NCBI GenBank assembly: GCA_030683155.1
Contig: JAUXMV010000062.1
Location: 1 to 64,000 of the forward strand
Direction of reading: 5' to 3'
Source of the DNA: Bacteroidales bacterium
GTDB lineage: Bacteria > Bacteroidota > Bacteroidia > Bacteroidales > F082
DNA: 64,000 nt
Part shown: piece after piece, positions 55,004 through 63,828 of the stretch
Position numbering within the stretch: the first letter of the stretch is position 1
Layout: every line of letters begins with the position of its first letter
The notes under the pieces: model-generated
Databases searched by the model: none
What the model was told of the DNA's origin: nothing
What the model saw: only the letters and a program-made list of their open reading frames with translations
Program-made: the position numbers and the translations under genes

Positions 55004-55621
55004 ATGATTCAGGAAGAGCATAAACCCATACTGGAATTAATACGTTTAAAAGTCTTAGACATGAAAACGGTGGATTTATCTTTTGAAAACCTGAGTCAAA
55101 TTCCTGAAATGCCCATTGAGCGACTGAAGCAATTTGTATCATCCCCTGAAGAGCTTGTTGAAAAATTACTTGAACATGAGCTTGGAAAGTTTTCAGATAT
55201 TCTCATCGACATTAATCAGGACAGCATGAATGCCATTGATGCTTTATTGAAAATTTCAATAAAAATTTCTGAGCGGTTCTTTGAAATTTTTCCTTCTGTC
55301 TCACCGCAGCTGAAGATGCGCTACCCTATTCCCTATCAGACACAGTTTGAAAAACGTTTATCTTTTGTTTCCGAAAAAATACGCATCAACCTCAGAGAAG
55401 GGATTGAGCAGCATCTTTACCGTAGCGACCTAAGTACTGAGCTTATCGCCCGACTCTATATCAGCCGTTTAATTGACATTCACAACGGGGAACTTTTTCC
55501 GCCGGCAACATTTTCGTTCGAAGTGCTTTTCAATCAGATGTTTGAAAGTCTTATACGAAGCATTGCCACAGCAGAAGGCACCTCCTATTTCGAACAGCGA
55601 AAAAAGTTCTACAGCCTCTAA
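55004..55621 (+). CDS. TetR/AcrR-like transcriptional regulator (divergent)
   Basis: A 205-residue, mainly helical protein. The layout resembles a TetR regulator: an N-terminal region of about 50 residues where an HTH would lie (VDLSFENLSQIPEMPIERLKQF, split across 23-44, then EELVEKLLEHEL) and an all-helical C-terminal domain. The HTH is unusual, lacking the common GVSxGxxYxHF signature, with IPEMPIERLKQFVSSPEEL in its place. It could be an atypical regulator that has lost classical recognition. The promoter overlaps a short inverted repeat, consistent with autoregulation. It is convergent with the FtsX-type permease gene. Confidence 0.65.
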   Translation: MIQEEHKPILELIRLKVLDMKTVDLSFENLSQIPEMPIERLKQFVSSPEELVEKLLEHELGKFSDILIDINQDSMNAIDALLKISIKISERFFEIFPSVSPQLKMRYPIPYQTQFEKRLSFVSEKIRINLREGIEQHLYRSDLSTELIARLYISRLIDIHNGELFPPATFSFEVLFNQMFESLIRSIATAEGTSYFEQRKKFYSL

Positions 55622-55671
55622 GCTTTTGTGCAATCAAACGTACATTTCCAAAAAATGAATTATTAATGCCA

Positions 55672-58095
55672 TCACTCATAACGGAGTGAAATAGATGGAT
55701 TTGAAGATGCGGCAAGGATCGTTCTGTAGCTGGTTGTGAGCAGCGCAATGGCCAATGCAATCACAAAACCGGCAATAAAATCTATCAATCGCAAATCAAT
55801 ACGGTAGTGATAATTCCGGAGCCAGATATCAGCCACCCAGTAAACGAGCGGCCAGGCAAGGGCTGTTGAAACAGCAAGCAGGATGATGATTTCTTTGGAA
55901 ATAAGATACCAGATATCTGCAATAGAGGCTCCGAAAGTTTTTCGAACACCAATTTCCTTAGTGCGTGTGATCACGGTGAAAGAGGTCAGGCCATAAAGTC
56001 CGAGCGATGCAATCAATATTCCAAGGATCGTGAAAAGTATTGATAGCTGTCCATTTTGTTTTTCTTCCTTGTACATGCGCTCAAAGTCCTTATCCATAAA
56101 AAAATGTTGCATCGGTTCATTTCCTGTATAGGATGCCCAAACAGATTCGATTCTGGATACAATATCAGACGAAGCCTGCGGCGACAAACGAATGCTGATA
56201 TAACCCCATCTGATGTCCTCATTCTTAAACCTGAAAACATAGGGCATGATGTCGTTGCGCAGCGATTCATAATGAAAATCCTTAACCAGACCGATTATTG
56301 GCATTTCACGCATTTCATCTGTTGAAGGGTCGCCTTCAACAAATCTGGCTTCAAGTGGTTCTGCTAAAAGGAAATCTCTGGCAGCTCGTTCGTTGACGAG
56401 ACAAGCATCTTTATCGGTGCTGAATGACTTGTCAAAAAAACGGCCATCAGCCAGTTGGAAACCATATGTTTCGAAATAGTCAAAATCAACCCAGTTTGTT
56501 TGTAGCAAAAAACCTTCTTCCTCTCTGCCCTTGATGCGATAACCGTTATTATTGTTGTTGTGCCCCGGCACAGCAGTGGAAGAAGCAATAGAAATCACAC
56601 CTGCAAGTGCTTTAATATCCTCCTTGAAAGCCTGAATTTTGGCACCTATAGCCGAAGCATTGTTTAAAACAACAACATGCTCTTTGTTAAATCCAAGATC
56701 TTTATTGAGCATATAATTGATCTGCCGGAACATAATAATTGTTGCAATGATCAATACAATAGAAATCGTAAACTGCAGTACGACAAGCACACTGCGCAGT
56801 TTGATGCTTGCTGTGCTGCTGCGCAGCTTTCCTTTCAGCACTTCATACGGATTGAATGATGACAGATAAAACGCCGGGTAGCTTCCAGCTAAAAATCCAA
56901 TGAATACGGTGGTAAACAACAATCCTGGGATGATATACCATTTCTCGAAAAATCCGACATAAAGCTTTGTATCCAGCAGTTCGTCAAAATATGGAAGAGC
57001 TATTTGTGTAATGGCAAGTGCCAAAAAAAGCGATATGAAGGCAAGCATAATGGTTTCTACAAGAAACTGACTGATCAGAAATCCTCGAGAAGAGCCAACA
57101 ACTTTTTTAATGCCGACCTCTTTGGCCCTTTTTCCGGCCTGAGCAGTTGAGAGGTTCATAAAGTTTATGGCTGCGATAAGCAATATTAAAATGCCAACAC
57201 TGCCAAAAATCCAAAGGTATTTTGGGTCGTTCGCCGGTTTAAAATCTTGCATGACCGAGGGGTCGAGATGGATATCTTTCAAAGGCTGCATGAGCAGAGT
57301 ATACTTATTGCCTTGCGCATAAAATTCATCCATCGTGACACCCATATATTGCAGCAGCTCAGGACCGACGTTTTTTACAATCATATCTTTGATTCTTACA
57401 TCAAAGGTGCTGACATCCGATTGGGGATGAAGGAGCAGATAGGTTGAAAAGCTGTTTGATAGCCAATGACTCTGGCTCGAACGTCTGTTAGTCATAAATG
57501 AACCTATCATACTGGCTTTAAAATGGGTTTTCTCCGGCACATCGTTCATCACGCCGGTCACCCTGTATTTGATTGTATCATTTCCAATCCGCAGCATTTG
57601 ATCAATGGGATCAGATTCGCCGAAAATTTTCTTCGCTGTGGTTTCAGACAGTACCACTGTATGAGGCGCATTTAAAACTTTATCCTTCTCTCCGCGCAGC
57701 AGTCCGATCGAGAAGAAATTAAAAAAAGAAGAATCTGCTTCAATAAAATCATCCTCTGTAAAAAACCGATCCTCATGTCGAACAACAATCTTTCCACGGC
57801 CATTCAATCTTAGAAAATCTGCGACCTCAGGAAATTCATTCTTCATCGTTGGGCCAATCGGCGAGGCAGTAGATGTCACTTTCAATTCCTGTCCGCCAAT
57901 TTTACCATTCAGTATCAACCTGTAAATCTGATCTTTATTCTCGTGGTAGGTATCGTAGCTCAACTCATTCAAGATGAATAAAGCAATGATAAAACTACAG
58001 GCCATCCCGATAGATAGCCCCAGAACATTGAGAACAACATAAGTGCGCTGACGGCTCAACGCACGATAGCTGTATTGTATTAGTTTTATGAGCAT
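55672..58095 (-). CDS. ABC transporter permease, MacB/FtsX family
   Basis: Inner-membrane permease of 807 residues. Domain order: helix 1 at about 22-42, MacB-type periplasmic domain (about 45-245), FtsX domain 1 (about 285-410; EVGIKKVVGSSRGFLISQFL), a second periplasmic domain (about 450-660), and FtsX domain 2 (about 685-795; EIGVRKTFGASIADIWYLISKEI). Such proteins work in efflux or mechanotransmission with an ATPase. No ATPase gene is adjacent, so a partner must be elsewhere. It is transcribed away from the OhrR-like gene and convergent with the TetR-like gene. Confidence 0.92.
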   Translation of the reverse strand: MLIKLIQYSYRALSRQRTYVVLNVLGLSIGMACSFIIALFILNELSYDTYHENKDQIYRLILNGKIGGQELKVTSTASPIGPTMKNEFPEVADFLRLNGRGKIVVRHEDRFFTEDDFIEADSSFFNFFSIGLLRGEKDKVLNAPHTVVLSETTAKKIFGESDPIDQMLRIGNDTIKYRVTGVMNDVPEKTHFKASMIGSFMTNRRSSQSHWLSNSFSTYLLLHPQSDVSTFDVRIKDMIVKNVGPELLQYMGVTMDEFYAQGNKYTLLMQPLKDIHLDPSVMQDFKPANDPKYLWIFGSVGILILLIAAINFMNLSTAQAGKRAKEVGIKKVVGSSRGFLISQFLVETIMLAFISLFLALAITQIALPYFDELLDTKLYVGFFEKWYIIPGLLFTTVFIGFLAGSYPAFYLSSFNPYEVLKGKLRSSTASIKLRSVLVVLQFTISIVLIIATIIMFRQINYMLNKDLGFNKEHVVVLNNASAIGAKIQAFKEDIKALAGVISIASSTAVPGHNNNNNGYRIKGREEEGFLLQTNWVDFDYFETYGFQLADGRFFDKSFSTDKDACLVNERAARDFLLAEPLEARFVEGDPSTDEMREMPIIGLVKDFHYESLRNDIMPYVFRFKNEDIRWGYISIRLSPQASSDIVSRIESVWASYTGNEPMQHFFMDKDFERMYKEEKQNGQLSILFTILGILIASLGLYGLTSFTVITRTKEIGVRKTFGASIADIWYLISKEIIILLAVSTALAWPLVYWVADIWLRNYHYRIDLRLIDFIAGFVIALAIALLTTSYRTILAASSNPSISLRYE

Positions 58096-58341
58096 AATTT
58101 CAGCAGTTTAAGTGTTAAGCGTAACAACAATGCATCATTGACGCAAAAAACTGCTATTAGTTACATTTCCATATAATCTTTTCTCAAACCTTCAAACCCT
58201 GCTTACGTTCAGTAAAACCTATAAAGTGTTGTTTATTAAACTATTATGTTTTATCATGAGTCGACAATCAGGCTTGCAGAACAAAGATCAAAGAAAAAAT
58301 GAATAATGAATAATGATAATAAATTTGTATGTTTCAAACTT
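58096..58341. other. Intergenic region between MarR-like and permease genes
   Basis: AT-rich stretch between two minus-strand genes. It contains a short AATGAATAATGAATAATG repeat at about 58297-58314. It should hold the permease promoter, but I see no clear TAnnTTTG element. Confidence 0.3.
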
Positions 58342-58803
58342 CTAAACGTTGTCTTCACCTTCTTTCTCCCTCAAAAAATCTATCAGCACATTAAGTCTCG
58401 ATCGTGTTTCGATCAATTCCTGCATTGATAAAGTTCCTTTGTTTAAGCCACTCACCAATTTCTCTGGAATAGAGGCAGCTTCAATACGCATTTCCCTTCC
58501 TTTCTCAGAAAGCTGAATGATAACCTTTCTTTCGTCAGGATCGGAACGCTTTCGGGTGATGATTCCCTGCGACTCCATACGTTTGAGTAAGGGCGTCAAT
58601 GTGTTGGTATTGAGTATAAGTTTTTGTGAAATTTCATTGACAGTGATGTTGTCAGTTTCCCACAATACCATCAGTACCAGGTATTGGGGGTAGGTGATCC
58701 CAAGCTTTTCAAGATGTGGCTGATACTCCCTTATGATAAGGCGTGAGGCCGCATAAACCGGAAAGCAAAACTGATTGCTGAGTTTCAATTGTTCATATGT
58801 CAT
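58342..58803 (-). CDS. MarR family regulator, OhrR-like peroxide sensor
   Basis: Winged-helix DNA-binding repressor of 153 residues. The N-terminus NQFCFPVYAASR carries Cys13, matching the reactive cysteine of OhrR. Tyr27 and Tyr38 are at the same relative positions as the Tyr residues that stabilise the oxidised form in Bacillus OhrR. The HTH and wing lie at about 53-95 (VNEISQKLILNTNTLTPLLKRME, then RKRSDPDERKVI). It is the last gene of the doxX-gpx unit; the linked glutathione peroxidase and the paired operator upstream of doxX support a peroxide-response repressor. Confidence 0.9.
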   Translation of the reverse strand: MTYEQLKLSNQFCFPVYAASRLIIREYQPHLEKLGITYPQYLVLMVLWETDNITVNEISQKLILNTNTLTPLLKRMESQGIITRKRSDPDERKVIIQLSEKGREMRIEAASIPEKLVSGLNKGTLSMQELIETRSRLNVLIDFLREKEGEDNV

Positions 58804-58861
58804 ATTATAAAATTACTGATGGTGAATAAAAATGTTTAGCAGTTCGAAAACACTGCTATTC

Positions 58862-59347
58862 TTAGAAAACGTAAGATTCAATCAAGTATTTCTCGATTTT
58901 TTCATGGCTTGTTGTTGGTGAAAACCGCTTTACTGCATTGCCGTTTTTATCAACAAGGAATTTTGTAAAATTCCATTTAATTTTGCTGCCAAATATGCCA
59001 CCAAGCTCCTTTTTCAAATATTTGAATAGTGGATGGGCATTATTCCCATTTACATCAATTTTTGCAAACATCGGAAAAGTAACACCATAGTTTATGAGAC
59101 AATCCTCTGCGATTGTTTTTTCATCGCCCGGCTCCTGATTGGCAAACTGATTGCAAGGAAAACCAAGCACCACAAGACCACTTTCTTTGTATTTCTTGTA
59201 TAACTTTTCAAGACCCTCGTATTGTGGTGTCAATCCACATTTACTGGCTGTATTCACAATCAAAATGGTTTTGCTTTTGAATGCTTCCATACTTATATCC
59301 TTGCCATGCAGGCTCTTAGCCGAAAATCCATAAAATTCATTTTCCAT
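58862..59347 (-). CDS. Glutathione peroxidase family protein
   Basis: Thiol peroxidase reducing organic or hydrogen peroxide, cytoplasmic, 161 residues from the ATG at 59347. Catalytic Cys37 is in NTASKCGLTPQYEGL, Gln71 in FPCNQFANQEPG (the second Cys, 65, may serve in thioredoxin-dependent resolution), and Trp/Asn in KWNFTKFL complete the tetrad. The frame is open to 59395, but MENEFYGFSAKSL is the family start; an ATG at 59359 is another option. It lies between a DoxX-family gene and the OhrR-like gene on one strand, suggesting a peroxide-stress operon. Confidence 0.92.
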   Translation of the reverse strand: MENEFYGFSAKSLHGKDISMEAFKSKTILIVNTASKCGLTPQYEGLEKLYKKYKESGLVVLGFPCNQFANQEPGDEKTIAEDCLINYGVTFPMFAKIDVNGNNAHPLFKYLKKELGGIFGSKIKWNFTKFLVDKNGNAVKRFSPTTSHEKIEKYLIESYVF

Positions 59348-59412
59348 GATTTGTCTCATTTTTAAGTTTCTTTTATTTCGTTTATATTCTAACAACTAGA
59401 AAGCATGTGTTT

Positions 59413-59841
59413 TTACCTGTTTCGCAGGGCTTTCAATGCACCCGTTGACCACAATGCCCAAAGAACCAAAAGTGGTTGAAAGAGCAGCCGGATGCCGCGG
59501 GCAATATCTGTATTCAGACCGAAAGCATCCACCCCGTTGATGTACTGAGAAATATTTCCCGGAAAAATTGCTACAAAAAAAGCCGCCACAGCAAGGCCAA
59601 CCCAAACGCGCCAGCGGTATAATGCCAGCAACGAAATTCCGAGCAATATTTCGGCAATGCCCGATAAAATCACAACAAGGTCCGCATCCATCGGAACCCA
59701 ATGCGGTACCTGAGCCAGAAATTCTGTCCTTGACCATGAGAGATGACTTATGCCTGCCATTAGCAATATTAAGCCCAATAAAATCCTGCTGATGTTTTGG
59801 GCTAGATTTGTTTTCACATTACTTTTTATCGAATCAATCAT
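59413..59841 (-). CDS. DoxX family membrane protein
   Basis: Four-helix inner-membrane protein of 142 residues. The first helix RILLGLILLMAGISHLSW (about 19-36) carries the DoxX signature, and later helices are at about 54-74, 79-98 and 117-135. DoxX-family members are linked to redox or thiosulfate metabolism and often lie with peroxide-response genes. It is the first gene of the doxX-gpx-ohrR-type unit; the promoter with two operator-like sites lies upstream. Confidence 0.88.
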   Translation of the reverse strand: MIDSIKSNVKTNLAQNISRILLGLILLMAGISHLSWSRTEFLAQVPHWVPMDADLVVILSGIAEILLGISLLALYRWRVWVGLAVAAFFVAIFPGNISQYINGVDAFGLNTDIARGIRLLFQPLLVLWALWSTGALKALRNR

Positions 59842-59913
59842 TGTGGGTAATTTATGTATGTACCTATAATTTATTTACTTATCTATATAAACAGTTTAAT
59901 ATCGCCTAAGATT

Positions 59914-59935
59914 ATATCTTACACGATGCAAATAT
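59914..59935 (+). promoter_or_regulatory. Operator-like site 1 upstream of doxX
   Basis: The 22 bases share the pattern ATATCnTnCACGATGnAAAT with site 2 (59943-59964, on the other strand). It covers the -7 element and start region of the presumed minus-strand doxX promoter. A MarR/OhrR-type repressor bound here would block transcription. Confidence 0.6.
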
Positions 59936-59936
59936 A
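59929..59936 (-). promoter_or_regulatory. -7 element of the doxX promoter
   Basis: On the minus strand TATATTTG matches TAnnTTTG, 87 bases before the doxX ATG. It overlaps operator-like site 1. No -33 TTG is visible; operator-like site 2 occupies that region. Confidence 0.5.
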
Positions 59937-59942
59937 TAAAAA

Positions 59943-59964
59943 CGATTTACATCGTGCACGATAT
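59943..59964 (-). promoter_or_regulatory. Operator-like site 2 upstream of doxX
   Basis: Second copy of the site-1 pattern, in opposite orientation. It includes a perfect 12-base palindrome, ATCGTGCACGAT (59951-59962). Located in the -33 region of the doxX promoter. Confidence 0.6.
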
Positions 59965-60072
59965 TTTATTTATTTAACATTTGAAAACCATTTTCCGTTT
60001 CACTAAAGCTAATCAAAAAAAAACTTTCCGTTTTAGAATGAACTTTTTAGTCTGTCGTGATGATTAGTTTCA

Positions 60073-60080
60073 TAATTTTG
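60073..60080 (+). promoter_or_regulatory. Candidate -7 element of the fucosidase gene
   Basis: TAATTTTG matches TAnnTTTG, 40 bases before the ATG. No -33 TTG at usual spacing. Confidence 0.45.
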
Positions 60081-60120
60081 AAACATCAGATTCATTGGAT
60101 CATACAAAAGCCATAAGCAC

Positions 60121-61566
60121 ATGCGACACTTACTTATTTTCCTCATTTTTTCATTTATGGTCTGCAACAGGCCGGCAGCTCAAACAGTCATTGACAATGA
60201 TGTTTATCTCTGGCCGGAAGATTCCCTTGTTGGTGAAAAACTGAATCACTGGCATGACTGGAAATTTGGAATTATCATTCATTGGGGAGCTTACAGCGAA
60301 TGGGGCATTGTCGAAAGCTGGAGTCTTTGTCCGGAAGACGAACCATGGTGCGAACGCCGCGGGCCATATGCCGAGGATTATGCTGCTTATGTGAAAGCAT
60401 ACAAGGACATTCAGAAACAATTTTATCCTGAAGCATTCAATCCGGAAGGCTGGGCAAAAGCAGCCAAAAATGCCGGAATGAAGTATGTTGTTTTTACAAC
60501 GAAGCACCACGATGGCTTCAGTATGTTCGATACGAGATATTCTGATTATAAAATCACCGGCAAAGAAAGTCTTTTTGCCCAACACCCAAAAAGCAATGTT
60601 GTGAAGGAAGTTTTTACCGCTTTCCGCAACGAAGGCCTTGCCATTGGCGCCTATTTCAGCAAGGCCGACTGGCACCATCACGATTATTGGTGGCCCTATT
60701 TTCCTCCCGTGGATCGCAATGTGAACTATAATCCGGAAAAGTATCCAGAAAAATGGCAGCGCTTTAAGGAGTTCAATTATAATCAGATAGAGGAGTTGAT
60801 GACAGAATATGGCAGCGTTGACCTTCTTTGGCTCGATGGTGGTTGGGTGCGCCCTGCCGGGTCTCTTACCGAAGAAACACTTCCATGGCTGGGTAAAAAC
60901 CAATGGATACAGGATATAGATATGCCTGCAATTGCAGAAATGGCGCGCGAACAACAACCTGGCTTGCTGATAGTTGACAGAACCGTCCATGGTGAGTTTG
61001 AAAATTACCGCACACCTGAGCAACAAATCCCTGTGAAGATGCCCGACTATCCTTGGGAAAGCTGCATAACTTTGGGCGATAGCTGGTACAGCACTGGTCC
61101 TGGGGAAAAATACAAATCAGTGCATTGGGCAGTGCATACACTTGTAAAAATTGTTGCCAAGGGCGGAAATCTGCTTCTTGGTGTTGGCCCGGATAAAACA
61201 GGAGAATTTACTTCTGCTGTTTATGAGCGCCTGCAAGGCATTGGTAAGTGGATGGATTTAAACGGTGAAGCCATTTATAACACACGTCCAATGCCACCAT
61301 ACGAGGCAGACCGGCTCCATTTCACACAGTCAAAAGATGGTCAAAAGCGTTTTGCAATAATGCTGATACAGGAAAATGAGGAAATTCCTGAAACCATTGT
61401 CTTGCCAGAAGTTTTCATTAAAGATGCAATAGAAATCAGACTGCCTGGTGTTGATAATTTACTTCCAGTTGTCACCCATAAAGATCATAAATCAGTGAGC
61501 CTGACCAATGCCATCCGGTTGAAATTTAAAGGTAGTCCGGCATTGGTTTTTGCATTGAAAATCTAG
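60121..61566 (+). CDS. Alpha-L-fucosidase, glycoside hydrolase family 29
   Basis: Exported glycosidase of 481 residues with a signal peptide (cleavage PAA-Q, residue 20). The GH29 barrel starts with WKFGIIIHWGAYSEWG and has TTKHHDGFSMFDT (about 119-131), both typical. The catalytic nucleophile is probably Asp239 in VDLLWLDGGW. A C-terminal beta domain is short. It removes terminal fucose from glycans, likely in the periplasm. No SusC/D or other CAZyme is adjacent; the nearest SusC/D pair is about 40 kb away. Confidence 0.93.
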   Translation: MRHLLIFLIFSFMVCNRPAAQTVIDNDVYLWPEDSLVGEKLNHWHDWKFGIIIHWGAYSEWGIVESWSLCPEDEPWCERRGPYAEDYAAYVKAYKDIQKQFYPEAFNPEGWAKAAKNAGMKYVVFTTKHHDGFSMFDTRYSDYKITGKESLFAQHPKSNVVKEVFTAFRNEGLAIGAYFSKADWHHHDYWWPYFPPVDRNVNYNPEKYPEKWQRFKEFNYNQIEELMTEYGSVDLLWLDGGWVRPAGSLTEETLPWLGKNQWIQDIDMPAIAEMAREQQPGLLIVDRTVHGEFENYRTPEQQIPVKMPDYPWESCITLGDSWYSTGPGEKYKSVHWAVHTLVKIVAKGGNLLLGVGPDKTGEFTSAVYERLQGIGKWMDLNGEAIYNTRPMPPYEADRLHFTQSKDGQKRFAIMLIQENEEIPETIVLPEVFIKDAIEIRLPGVDNLLPVVTHKDHKSVSLTNAIRLKFKGSPALVFALKI

Positions 61567-61598
61567 TGATATATTAGTGATAAGATAAAAAGTGAAAA

Positions 61599-62003
61599 CT
61601 AAATTGCTTTAGTAGCTGCCTTTTTCTTGTTTTTTTTCGCTGCTTTTTCGAGGTTTTCTTTTACCCTGAAAGATACAATCCTTTGAATAAGTTCAAGTGG
61701 AAGTGGTTCATTTAAGGGAAATTGCACAGAACCTTTTGCATAACTCCATTGTGCAATTTCGCTTTCGAAAGCAGCAATTCCTGACGGGGACGGATAAAAA
61801 CCGATGTGCTTTTTGTAGCCTGCGAAATGAACCAGATTTCCATGCAGCTGAAAAGTGGGCATCTGGTAATTGATGGTTTCAGTCGCATCAGGCGCTGCCT
61901 CTCTGATAGCATTTCGGATTTGCTGGAGCTTCAGCTGTGTAAACTCCGGAAAACCTACGATATAACTTTCAATGTCTGTGACCTTGGTTGCTTTTTCAGT
62001 CAT
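61599..62003 (-). CDS. DUF1801 (YdhG-like) family protein
   Basis: A small cytoplasmic protein of about 134 residues. The central region EAAPDATETINYQMPTF and HFAGYKKHIGFYPS is typical of the DUF1801/YdhG fold (structurally similar to frataxin-like iron chaperones). The C-terminus is lysine-rich. The frame continues upstream to 62072, but the family start is MTEKATKVTDIES at 62003. Function unknown. It is convergent with the fucosidase gene. Confidence 0.87.
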   Translation of the reverse strand: MTEKATKVTDIESYIVGFPEFTQLKLQQIRNAIREAAPDATETINYQMPTFQLHGNLVHFAGYKKHIGFYPSPSGIAAFESEIAQWSYAKGSVQFPLNEPLPLELIQRIVSFRVKENLEKAAKKNKKKAATKAI

Positions 62004-62097
62004 AATATTCTTTTTAACGATTGAAAATGAATAAATGCATTCTTGGCATTTTTTCAATCCATTATATATCATTTATTTAACTACCAATGAAAGATGA

Positions 62098-63609
62098 TTA
62101 CATAAAATCGCTTTCTTCCGGCAAATCTGGATCAATCACTTTCTTCTTTTGAAACTTCAGGCAATCAGCTACTTTTTCAATGTTTTCAACTCTATCTGAA
62201 AGCACAATAAGCACATCGTTTGCTTCAATGATGGTGGAGCCATTTGGTGTGATATACTTGTTGCTTCTTTTTATCATGGCAATAATTGCAGACTTTGGAA
62301 AAGCAATATCCACAATTTTTTTATTGACAACCAAACTGTCAGGTTGAATAATGAACTCCTCCAGGGCTGTTTTAGGATATTCAGTCAGAAGTGCGTCTGT
62401 CGGGCTGATTTGTTTCACTTTTTCAGGCAATGCAACATGAAGCCATTTTGCGATGGTAGATAACGTTGTGCCTTGAATCAAAATTGATGAAACCGAAACA
62501 AAAAAGACGATGTTGAAAATCATTTCTGCTTTGTCGATACCTGCCAGTAAAGGATAGGTTGCGAAAACAATTGGTACTGCGCCCCTTAAGCCTACCCATG
62601 AAATGTAAAATCGTCTCCTTGCCTTCATTTTGAATGGAATAAGACTCAAAAAAACGGCTACCGGACGGGCAACTAAAATCAGAAAAACAGATATAAGCAA
62701 CCCGATGCCCATTACCGGAACGATGTGTGAAGGAAAAACAAGCAAGCCTAAAGTGAGAAACAAAACAATCTGCATCAGCCATGCCAGTCCGTCATAGACT
62801 CTTAAGATACTTTTCTTGTGTATGAGATCCTGATTTCCGAGATAAACTGCACAAATGTAAATGGCCAAAAACCCGTTGCCACCAACAAATTCAGTTGCTG
62901 AGAATGTGATAAACATCAGCGAGATTGCTAAAACTGGGTACAGACCTTCAAAATCCAGACTGATTTTATTGATGACAAATTTGCTCAATTTGCCAAAAAC
63001 AAAACCTGCCAAACCACCTAAAACCATTTGTTGAAGAAAAAGCGGGATAATTGAAAAGGGGCTTAAATCCTGATTGACAACCAAAGCTAAAAATGCAATG
63101 GTGAGCACGTAGGCCATTGGATCGTTGCTGCCGCTTTCAAGCTCCAGCGTTGGGCGTAAGTTACTTTTGAGCGCCATGCTTTTTGACCGCATGATGGAAA
63201 ATACAGCGGCAGCATCTGTAGAAGAAACGACCGATCCAAGCAGTAAACTTTCGTAAATCGTCAAATCTGTGATCAGCCACACAAAAATCCCAACGGTGAA
63301 AGCTGTAAACAAAACTCCAACTGTTGACAAGGAAAGACCCTGCCACATCACAGGCTTCACTGTGCTCCAGTTGGTATCAAGTCCGCCTGAAAACAAAATA
63401 AAATTGAGAGAAACAATTCCAATAAACTGTGCAATCTTAGGATCATTAAAATAAATACCTAAAATGCCTTCCGAACCAGCAAGCATCCCGATGCTTAAGA
63501 AAAGAATCAAAGTGGGAACACCAAACTTATAGGATGTTTTACCTGCAACAATGCTGATAAAGAGTAACGCAGATCCTACAAGAAGTATGTTTTCGATGGT
63601 TATATTCAT
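62098..63609 (-). CDS. Potassium/proton antiporter (NhaP2/CvrA type, with TrkA-C domain)
   Basis: Inner-membrane CPA1 antiporter of 503 residues with about 12 helices. SSTDAAAVFSIMRS (about 129-142) and LELESGSNDPMAYVLT contain the conserved Asp residues of the ion site, and SWVGLRGAVPIVFATYP is the NhaP2-type loop. The C-terminal about 90 residues (IIQPDSLVVNKKIVDIAFP, then EANDVLIVLSD) form a TrkA-C/RCK_C regulatory domain that may bind nucleotides or ions. It probably exports K+ or Na+ in exchange for protons. Confidence 0.93.
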   Translation of the reverse strand: MNITIENILLVGSALLFISIVAGKTSYKFGVPTLILFLSIGMLAGSEGILGIYFNDPKIAQFIGIVSLNFILFSGGLDTNWSTVKPVMWQGLSLSTVGVLFTAFTVGIFVWLITDLTIYESLLLGSVVSSTDAAAVFSIMRSKSMALKSNLRPTLELESGSNDPMAYVLTIAFLALVVNQDLSPFSIIPLFLQQMVLGGLAGFVFGKLSKFVINKISLDFEGLYPVLAISLMFITFSATEFVGGNGFLAIYICAVYLGNQDLIHKKSILRVYDGLAWLMQIVLFLTLGLLVFPSHIVPVMGIGLLISVFLILVARPVAVFLSLIPFKMKARRRFYISWVGLRGAVPIVFATYPLLAGIDKAEMIFNIVFFVSVSSILIQGTTLSTIAKWLHVALPEKVKQISPTDALLTEYPKTALEEFIIQPDSLVVNKKIVDIAFPKSAIIAMIKRSNKYITPNGSTIIEANDVLIVLSDRVENIEKVADCLKFQKKKVIDPDLPEESDFM

Positions 63610-63639
63610 TCAGGCTTTCTGTTAAACAGTGGTTCAGGA

Positions 63640-63647
63640 CAAAGTTA
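63640..63647 (-). promoter_or_regulatory. Candidate -7 element of the antiporter gene
   Basis: On the minus strand TAACTTTG matches TAnnTTTG, 30 bases before the antiporter ATG. No -33 TTG at usual spacing. The rest of the interval up to 63828 shows nothing else. Confidence 0.45.
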
Positions 63648-63828
63648 AACTAAAAATTAAAAGGTAGGAAGGTCAAAATTAGCGGATGTCTTTTATACAT
63701 TATGCCAATCTTCAGAAGATATAGAACACAACTCAAAAGCATTGATTATTAGTCATTTCGATAAACAGGAATGACTGACGTGAAAGATGGACATAAGATA
63801 GTCATCAGGCTTCAAAGTCAGACAATAA

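Noticed and set aside
58297-58314. Short AATGAATAATG repeats as a possible CRISPR or tandem array
   Set aside because: Only two or three short, AT-rich units with no spacers; consistent with simple low-complexity DNA.
60151-61026. 291-codon open frame antisense to the fucosidase gene
   Set aside because: The opposite frame encodes a clear GH29 enzyme with catalytic motifs; the antisense product has no recognisable domain and lies wholly inside it.
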